From the NCBI GenBank assembly GCA_017644045.1, contig JAEPMI010000011.1:178763-242762 (forward strand): a DNA stretch of 64,000 nt. The letters run 5' to 3'. A model generated the notes under the pieces. The model saw nothing but the letters and a program-made list of their open reading frames with translations. It was not told where the DNA came from and made no database searches. Numbering within the stretch: position 1 is the stretch's first letter; every line of letters begins with the position of its first letter. This DNA is from Deltaproteobacteria bacterium (GTDB lineage: Bacteria; Myxococcota_A; Polyangia; Polyangiales; Houyiibacteriaceae). Below are positions 59,620-64,000 of the stretch, one piece after another. Both the position numbers and the translations under genes were made by a program.

Positions 59620-59940
59620 TCAGCCGATGCCGGGGATCTTCAGGCCGCCGGTGACCTTCTCGAGCTCGGCGTCCACGTGCTCACGCGCGTCGGCCAGGGC
59701 CTTGTTGGAGGCGGCGACGATCAGGTCCATGACCATCTCCATGCCCTCCTCTTCGATCGCGCCGTCCTTGATGACGACCTGCACGAGATCACCCGCGCCG
59801 TCGACGGTGACCTTCACCATGTCGTTGCCGGCCTCGGCCTCGAAGCGCTCTTCCTTGAGCTCCTCGCGCCGCTTCTCGATCTTGCGCTGCATGCGGCTCG
59901 CCTGCCGCATGAGCTCGGCCATTCCTCCACGAAACTTCAC
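59620..59940 (-). CDS. ybaB: Nucleoid-associated protein YbaB/EbfC
   Basis: This 106-residue DNA-binding protein has the YbaB helices (FRGGMAELMRQASRMQRKIE, RREELKEERFEAEAG) and the short central strand block (VKVTVDGAGDLVQVVIKDG). The C-terminal KVTGGLKIPGIG is typical. It binds DNA without strong sequence preference and supports nucleoid structure. It lies 33 nt after dnaX and 18 nt before recR; expression from the dnaX promoter is likely. Confidence 0.93.
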   Translation of the reverse strand: MKFRGGMAELMRQASRMQRKIEKRREELKEERFEAEAGNDMVKVTVDGAGDLVQVVIKDGAIEEEGMEMVMDLIVAASNKALADAREHVDAELEKVTGGLKIPGIG

Positions 59941-59973
59941 GTTCGCTGCTCCTTGTCGATGGGGCGGACGCCC

Positions 59974-62346
59974 TCACTCCTCGTTGAGCCGCACCTGGAC
60001 GCGGCCACTCGCTTCCGGGAAGACCTGAACGGCTTCCTGGACCGCCGGGTGGCTGAGCGCCTCCCGTCGGCGTTGTTCCTGGCGACCCTTTCGGCGCGAT
60101 GCCTCGACGGCCGCCACGGTGCGTTCCTGCATCGCTTCGTCGGCCGCGTCGAACCGAATCTCCAGCACGGGCTTGGTGCCCAGTCGCTGGGTCGCGGCCT
60201 CCAGGATCGCCTCGCGCGCGGCCGAGGCGTTCACCTGCCGACCGTAGAAGGACCCCTCCTGGAAGGAGAGCACGATCTTCTCCTGGGAGACGACGCGCGG
60301 GACGCCGTGCTCGAGCACCGCGGCCAGCGCGGGCTTGCCTTCGCGGAGCAGCTCCACGAGTCCTTCCCACTCCTGGAGCGCGGCGCGGCGCAGGCGCGGC
60401 TCGGGTGCGGGCGCCTTGGCGACACCGGGCGCGCTGGGTTCGGGCTCGCGGCGTGGCGCTTCGCGCTTCGGTTCGTCCGGCGGAGGCTCGCGAACCGGGG
60501 CAGGCGAAGGCTTGGGAGGCTCTCGTCGCGGCTCCGGCCGTGAGGGAGGAGGCGCCTCACGCTTCGGTCCCGGACCGGAGCGCATGCGCTCGCCCGGCCC
60601 GAACTCGGGCATCGGGGCGTCGTCCCACGGCGGCGGTTCGTCTGCGACCTCGGGTCGGTGGTCGCGCCGCGGCTCGGGCCGAGGCTTGGGCTCACGGGCT
60701 TCGCGTCGTGGTTCCTCGCGCCGGGGCTCTTCCTTGCGGGCTTCACGTCGCGGCTCTTCCCGCCGAGGCTCGCGTCGTGGTTCTTCCCGGCGCGCTTCTT
60801 GTCGAGGCTCCTCGCGTCGGGGTCGCTCCTCGCGGGCTTCGCGTCGGGGCTCCTCGCGTCGGGGTCGCTCCTCGCGGGCTTCGCGTCGGGGCTCCTCGCG
60901 TCGCGGTCGCTCCTCACGGGCTTCGCGTCGGGGCTCCTCGCGTCGGGGAGGGGCCTTTCGCGGCTCCTCCCGCCGCGAGCTGGAGCCCCAGCCATCGCCG
61001 CTGGCTTCCTTCGGCCCGACGGAGGGAGCCTTCGTCTCCTCGGGGCGCTGCGGCCGCTCCTTCGAGACCGCAGGCGGAGCTGCCTCGGCACGCGGCGCCC
61101 GCGTGTCTGGAGACGCCGAGCTCGGACCGGCCTGCGCCGAGGGGCCGCGTCCCCCGCGGCTCGGTCCGCGCCCACGGCGGGGCCCTCCCTGAGGTCCGCT
61201 GCCTCCACCGCCTTCGAGCGCTTCGAGCCGGGCGATGAGCTCGCTGACCTGATGCAGGGGAGGGCGGGTCGCGACCCGGACCAGGCCCATCTCCAGAACG
61301 AGCCAAGGCGAGCTGGCCTTGGCGACCTCGTCGACGAGCTTGGCGACCGCGGAGAAGCAGCGCTGCAGCTCGAGCGGGTCTTGGCTGCCGACGATGGCCG
61401 CGGCGGCCTGCCGCTCTTCCTCGACCAGATCGACGAGGTCGGTGTCGGTCCCGACGACGCGGAGCACGACCAGGTCCCGGAGCAGCTCCACGAGCTGCCG
61501 GACGAAGTGAGTGGGGTCGGTGCCGCGCGCGACGATCTGAGCGACGGCGCGAACGACGGCCTCGGCGCGACCCTCGAGGACCGCCGAGAGGAGCTCGTGG
61601 AGGCTGCCGCGCGCCGCGATGCCGAGCTGACCCGCGACCCGATCGCCCATGAGCTCTTCGCCGCCGAAGGCCACGAGCTGGTCGAGGAGCGTGAGCGCGT
61701 CGCGCATCGAGCCCGCGGCTTCGCGCGCGACGATCGCGACTGCGCCGTCGTCGGCCTTCACCTGCTCGGCCTCGAGCACCTTGCGGACGGCGGTGGCGAT
61801 CTCGCTCTGAGGGATCAGCCGGAAGTCGTAGCGCTGGCAGCGGGACCGGATGGTCACCGGCACCTTGTGGCTCTCGGTGGTCGCGAAGATGAACTTCACG
61901 TGCGGCGGCGGTTCTTCGAGGGTCTTCAGGAACGCGTTGAAGGCGCCCGTCGAGAGCATGTGCACCTCGTCGACGATCACGACCTTGAAGCGGTCGCGCG
62001 CGGGCCGGAAGGGCAGCGACTCCTGGAGGCGCCGCACGTCCTCGACGGAGTTGTTGGAGGCGCCGTCGATCTCCTGCACGTCCATGTCGACGCCGCTGGC
62101 GATGTCGCGACAGGCGTCGCACTCGTTGCACGGCGTCGGCGTCGGGCCCTTCTCGCAGTTGAGCGCCTTCGCGAGGAGCCGTGCGGTGGTGGTCTTGCCG
62201 ACGCCGCGGACGCCGGTGAAGAGGAAGGCGTGCGCGACTCGGTCCTGAGTGATCGCGTTGGCCAGGGTGCGAGCGACGTGCTCCTGGCCCACGAGCTCCT
62301 CGAAGGTCTGAGGTCGATACTTCCGCGCGAAGACCGTGTACGCCAT
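59974..62346 (-). CDS. dnaX: DNA polymerase III subunit gamma/tau with an expanded charged repeat linker
   Basis: This 790-residue clamp-loader subunit has Walker A (residues 45-52, GVRGVGKT), four zinc-type Cys (NCEKGPTPTPCNECDAC), Walker B (VVIVDEVHML) and sensor motif SRCQRYDF. Domain III ends near residue 360. The linker (about 375-640) contains a Pro/Arg/Glu repeat (REEPRREAREERP) of about 14 residues, some five copies at residues 455-550. The C-terminal domain (about 650-790) resembles the tau end that binds polymerase III alpha. No frameshift site was seen, so only the long form is likely. Confidence 0.95.
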   Translation of the reverse strand: MAYTVFARKYRPQTFEELVGQEHVARTLANAITQDRVAHAFLFTGVRGVGKTTTARLLAKALNCEKGPTPTPCNECDACRDIASGVDMDVQEIDGASNNSVEDVRRLQESLPFRPARDRFKVVIVDEVHMLSTGAFNAFLKTLEEPPPHVKFIFATTESHKVPVTIRSRCQRYDFRLIPQSEIATAVRKVLEAEQVKADDGAVAIVAREAAGSMRDALTLLDQLVAFGGEELMGDRVAGQLGIAARGSLHELLSAVLEGRAEAVVRAVAQIVARGTDPTHFVRQLVELLRDLVVLRVVGTDTDLVDLVEEERQAAAAIVGSQDPLELQRCFSAVAKLVDEVAKASSPWLVLEMGLVRVATRPPLHQVSELIARLEALEGGGGSGPQGGPRRGRGPSRGGRGPSAQAGPSSASPDTRAPRAEAAPPAVSKERPQRPEETKAPSVGPKEASGDGWGSSSRREEPRKAPPRREEPRREAREERPRREEPRREAREERPRREEPRREAREERPRREEPRQEARREEPRREPRREEPRREARKEEPRREEPRREAREPKPRPEPRRDHRPEVADEPPPWDDAPMPEFGPGERMRSGPGPKREAPPPSRPEPRREPPKPSPAPVREPPPDEPKREAPRREPEPSAPGVAKAPAPEPRLRRAALQEWEGLVELLREGKPALAAVLEHGVPRVVSQEKIVLSFQEGSFYGRQVNASAAREAILEAATQRLGTKPVLEIRFDAADEAMQERTVAAVEASRRKGRQEQRRREALSHPAVQEAVQVFPEASGRVQVRLNEE
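60700..60975 (-). repeat. Tandem repeats inside dnaX (42-bp units)
   Basis: The plus strand repeats a unit beginning TCGCGTCGGGGTCGCTCCTC and running 42 nt, best preserved at 60820-60950. Each unit encodes about 14 residues of Arg/Glu/Pro. Partly degenerate copies extend to 60700. The frame is kept, which fits selection on the protein. Confidence 0.8.
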
Positions 62347-62362
62347 GGGAGCGCGGAGCGTA

Positions 62363-62540
62363 GCGCGCAGAAATCACCAGAGTCGAGTCGAGCTTCGTCA
62401 GGGTGCCGGAGATGTCGGGTGCTCGGACCGAAGTCGGCCACAGCAGTACTCTACGTACTGCGCGGACCGACGTAGGGAGAACGCCCGGCAGATTCGGTGC
62501 ACTGGCGGAGCTCGGCCGGCGAGTGGTGATTTCTGCGCGC
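62363..62540. repeat. 178-nt nested inverted repeat just upstream of dnaX (candidate structured RNA)
   Basis: A perfect 17-bp pair (GCGCGCAGAAATCACCA at 62363-62379 with its complement at 62524-62540) encloses further pairs: TGCCGG/CCGGCA, GTCGG/CCGAC and, at the centre, GCAGTAC/GTACTGC with a 5-nt loop. Aligning the two arms shows many matches plus changes that keep G-U wobbles, giving one long rod. It ends 17 nt from the dnaX ATG. SRP RNA core motifs are absent. It could be a 6S-like RNA, a leader element or a mobile palindrome. Confidence 0.65.
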
Positions 62541-62596
62541 GCGCAGGTGGGTGTGATTGTCGACGGGCGGTCCCGGCGAGGCCGGAAAACGCCTGT

Positions 62597-63049
62597 CTAT
62601 TCGGCTTTTCGGGAGCTCGTGACCTCGTCCCAGGTCTGCTGGCCCTGGTCGTGGGGCACCGTGAGGACACGGAGCTTCAGCACCACGCGTGTCACCGTCG
62701 AGGTGGTCACGAAGCCTTTGCGCTCCGTGCGCTCGAAGACCGCTTCGTTGCCTGGGCGAGGGATGGGGTAGCTGATCTCGAGGGCGTCGTCGTGCATCGA
62801 CTGGCCACCCGCGAGGACGGCGCCGAGGAGATCGTGCGCGACGGCCTTCTCGGTGGCGCGGTCGACGACCTGGACGCACTTGCCGCCCCAGTCGCAGCAG
62901 TAGATGCGGTTGCGGGTCCAGACCTCGAGGGCGAGCCAGCGGTTCGAGCTGACCATGCCGGCGCGGCCCGTCTGGTAGACGAGCTCGACTTCGACGAAAG
63001 GGGGGAGGGAAGCTGCGGTGTCGTCGCCGAACTGGTTCTCTTCGCCCAC
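62597..63049 (-). CDS. Hypothetical protein
   Basis: This 150-residue protein begins at GTG 63047-63049 (GEENQFGDDTAASLPPFVEV). It has beta-strand-like phrases (ELVYQTGRAGMVSSNRWLAL, EVWTRNRIYCCDWGGKCVQV) with three Cys near residues 51-58, and lacks a signal peptide or membrane helix. It appears to be a compact cytoplasmic domain of unknown family. It lies between the TRAP gene and the 178-nt hairpin, all on the same strand. Confidence 0.62.
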   Translation of the reverse strand: MGEENQFGDDTAASLPPFVEVELVYQTGRAGMVSSNRWLALEVWTRNRIYCCDWGGKCVQVVDRATEKAVAHDLLGAVLAGGQSMHDDALEISYPIPRPGNEAVFERTERKGFVTTSTVTRVVLKLRVLTVPHDQGQQTWDEVTSSRKAE

Positions 63050-63078
63050 GGGCCGGAGTCTATCAGGTGAACCGGGTT

Positions 63079-64000
63079 CTAGATCCCGGCTTCCTGCATC
63101 ATCTGCTCGAGGGACTGCACCTCTCCGTCGTCAGCGGAGTCGTCGCCCTCGGAGTCGTCGCCTTCGGCGTCGCCCTCCTCGAGCTCCTGCATCATCTCCT
63201 CGAGGGATTGGACTCCGTCGTCGCCGTCGTCGCCCTCGTTGAGCTCGTTCATCATCTCCTCGAGGGACTGGACGCCGTCCGGGGTGTCGGGCTCGTCCTC
63301 GAGCGGCTCGTCTTCGAGCGCGCCGCCGCTGGGCGCCAGGGGCTCGATCTCCGCCGGCGCTTCCTCGCCCATGATCGAGCGGCCGAGACCGACGCTGAGC
63401 TCGGGCACGTAGGTCACCAGCGCGAGGCCGCCGAGCATCAGGACGATGAAGGGCGCCACCGATCGGATCATGTGACCGAGCGGTTTCTCGAAGAGGGTGC
63501 TCGCCACGAAGAGGTTCAGGCCGACCGGCGGGGTCAGGTACCCGATCTCCAGGTTGACGATGAAGATGATGCCGAAGTGGATCGGATCGATCCCCATGGC
63601 GTTGGCGATCGGCGCCAAGAGCGGCACGAAGACGAACATCGCGCTGAGGATGTCCATGGCCATGCCGACCAGGAGCAGGACGCCGTTGATCAGCAGCAGG
63701 AACTGCCAGGGCTCGAGGTGCATGCCCTCGATCCAGGCGACGAGGGCGTGGGGGACGTCCTTCTGCTCGAGGAACTCCTCGAAGGAGAGGGCGGCGACCA
63801 TGATGACCAGGAGCGCGCCGAGGAAGACGCCGGTCTCGCGGAAGACCGCCATGACGTCCTTCATGGTCAGCGCGCGGTGGATGAAGACCTCCACGAGCAC
63901 CGCGTAGACGACGCTGAACGCCGCCGCTTCGACGGCGATGTAGATGCCGCCGTAGATGCCGCCGAGGATCGCGACCGGGAAGATGAGCGCCCAGAAGCCG
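63079..64000 (-). CDS. TRAP transporter large permease (DctM-type), C-terminal part with repeated acidic tail
   Basis: The frame is open from 64000 to 63079, and the 5' end is outside the window. The membrane part shows FPVAILGGIYGGIYIAVEAA and GYLTPPVGLNLFVASTLF, hallmark DctM segments that carry dicarboxylate-type solutes with sodium. The family normally ends soon after its last helix. Here about 90 further residues follow, acidic, with three copies of a VQSLEEMMQELEEG-type motif. A cytosolic docking tail is inferred. Confidence 0.88.
   Translation of the reverse strand, partial: GFWALIFPVAILGGIYGGIYIAVEAAAFSVVYAVLVEVFIHRALTMKDVMAVFRETGVFLGALLVIMVAALSFEEFLEQKDVPHALVAWIEGMHLEPWQFLLLINGVLLLVGMAMDILSAMFVFVPLLAPIANAMGIDPIHFGIIFIVNLEIGYLTPPVGLNLFVASTLFEKPLGHMIRSVAPFIVLMLGGLALVTYVPELSVGLGRSIMGEEAPAEIEPLAPSGGALEDEPLEDEPDTPDGVQSLEEMMNELNEGDDGDDGVQSLEEMMQELEEGDAEGDDSEGDDSADDGEVQSLEQMMQEAGI

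Noticed and set aside
59974..62346. Programmed frameshift in dnaX giving a gamma form
   Set aside because: No A-rich slippery heptamer followed by a stem near the end of the ATPase part was seen; in GC-rich bacteria only tau is often made.
62363..62540. SRP (4.5S) RNA gene, as expected next to dnaX in some bacteria
   Set aside because: The conserved core (GGAAG-type tetraloop and asymmetric loop) is missing on both strands, so I report only an unnamed hairpin.
63069..63079. GAACC-G-GGTTC dyad between the TRAP gene and the next gene
   Set aside because: Short, overlaps the TRAP stop codon, and a similar motif near the dehydrogenase is probably coincidence; not strong enough to claim.

Overview
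The window is high-GC DNA (roughly two thirds G+C) that looks like a chromosome segment of a myxobacterium-type organism (Myxococcota, probably Polyangiales/Sandaracinaceae-like). The reasons are the very large share of Cys-rich and MopE-like lipoproteins, a probable MYXO-CTERM tail, a Ser/Thr kinase with C-terminal membrane helices, a Thg1-like protein, an ECF-sigma/FecR-like pair, sigma-54-type promoter matches, and frequent ATGA/GTGA/TGATG gene overlaps. Taxonomy is inferred from gene content only. I see no phage, IS element, CRISPR array, rRNA or tRNA.

Layout. 1-6.3 kb: a cut-off secreted protein, a Thg1-like tRNA guanylyltransferase overlapping a P-loop kinase-like protein (possible RNA-end repair pair), proS coupled to a small membrane protein, a DUF1244 protein and a lipoprotein alpha/beta hydrolase. 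6.3-16.4 kb: a lipoprotein, a non-coding 42-bp repeat, a membrane histidine kinase, a 1006-residue TPR/gluzincin lipoprotein, a Met/Ala-rich secreted protein, two small membrane proteins and an M14 deacylase. 16.4-19.4 kb: ppk1 and a class I glutamine amidotransferase. 19.4-24.7 kb: a run of six minus-strand envelope genes, mostly overlapping, built around an ECF sigma factor and a FecR-like regulator. 24.8-29.1 kb: a primase-polymerase-like protein with an SSB-like acidic tail, two related Cys-rich lipoproteins, and pyrG. 29.1-35.2 kb: a regulatory region rich in dyads, a 3-hydroxybutyryl-CoA dehydrogenase, a single-domain response regulator, and MopE-like and lamin-tail lipoproteins. 35.3-44.1 kb: dinB and recN, outer-membrane and lipoprotein genes, and a Ser/Thr kinase. 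44.2-51.5 kb: alaS coupled to a duplicated DsbA-like protein, an acidic protein, a second MopE-like lipoprotein and an outer-membrane protein behind a strong sigma-54 promoter match. 51.8-58.1 kb: a lone SctV/FlhA-family export gate coupled to a protein that has a GspE-type N2 domain but no ATPase core, then Cys-rich lipoproteins and an M23 endopeptidase with Cys-rich repeats. 58.1-64 kb: dnaX-ybaB-recR with a repeat-expanded DnaX linker, a 178-nt nested inverted repeat directly upstream of dnaX, and a TRAP transporter large subunit with a repeated acidic tail, cut by the window end.

How the genes work together. Housekeeping functions (proS, alaS, pyrG, ppk1, dnaX-ybaB-recR, recN-dinB) are interleaved with envelope and secretion genes. 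The most unusual items are the SctV plus GspE-N2 pair, the 178-nt hairpin in front of dnaX, the stand-alone primase-like protein, and the Thg1/kinase pair. All functional calls come from reading the sequence; no database search was run.
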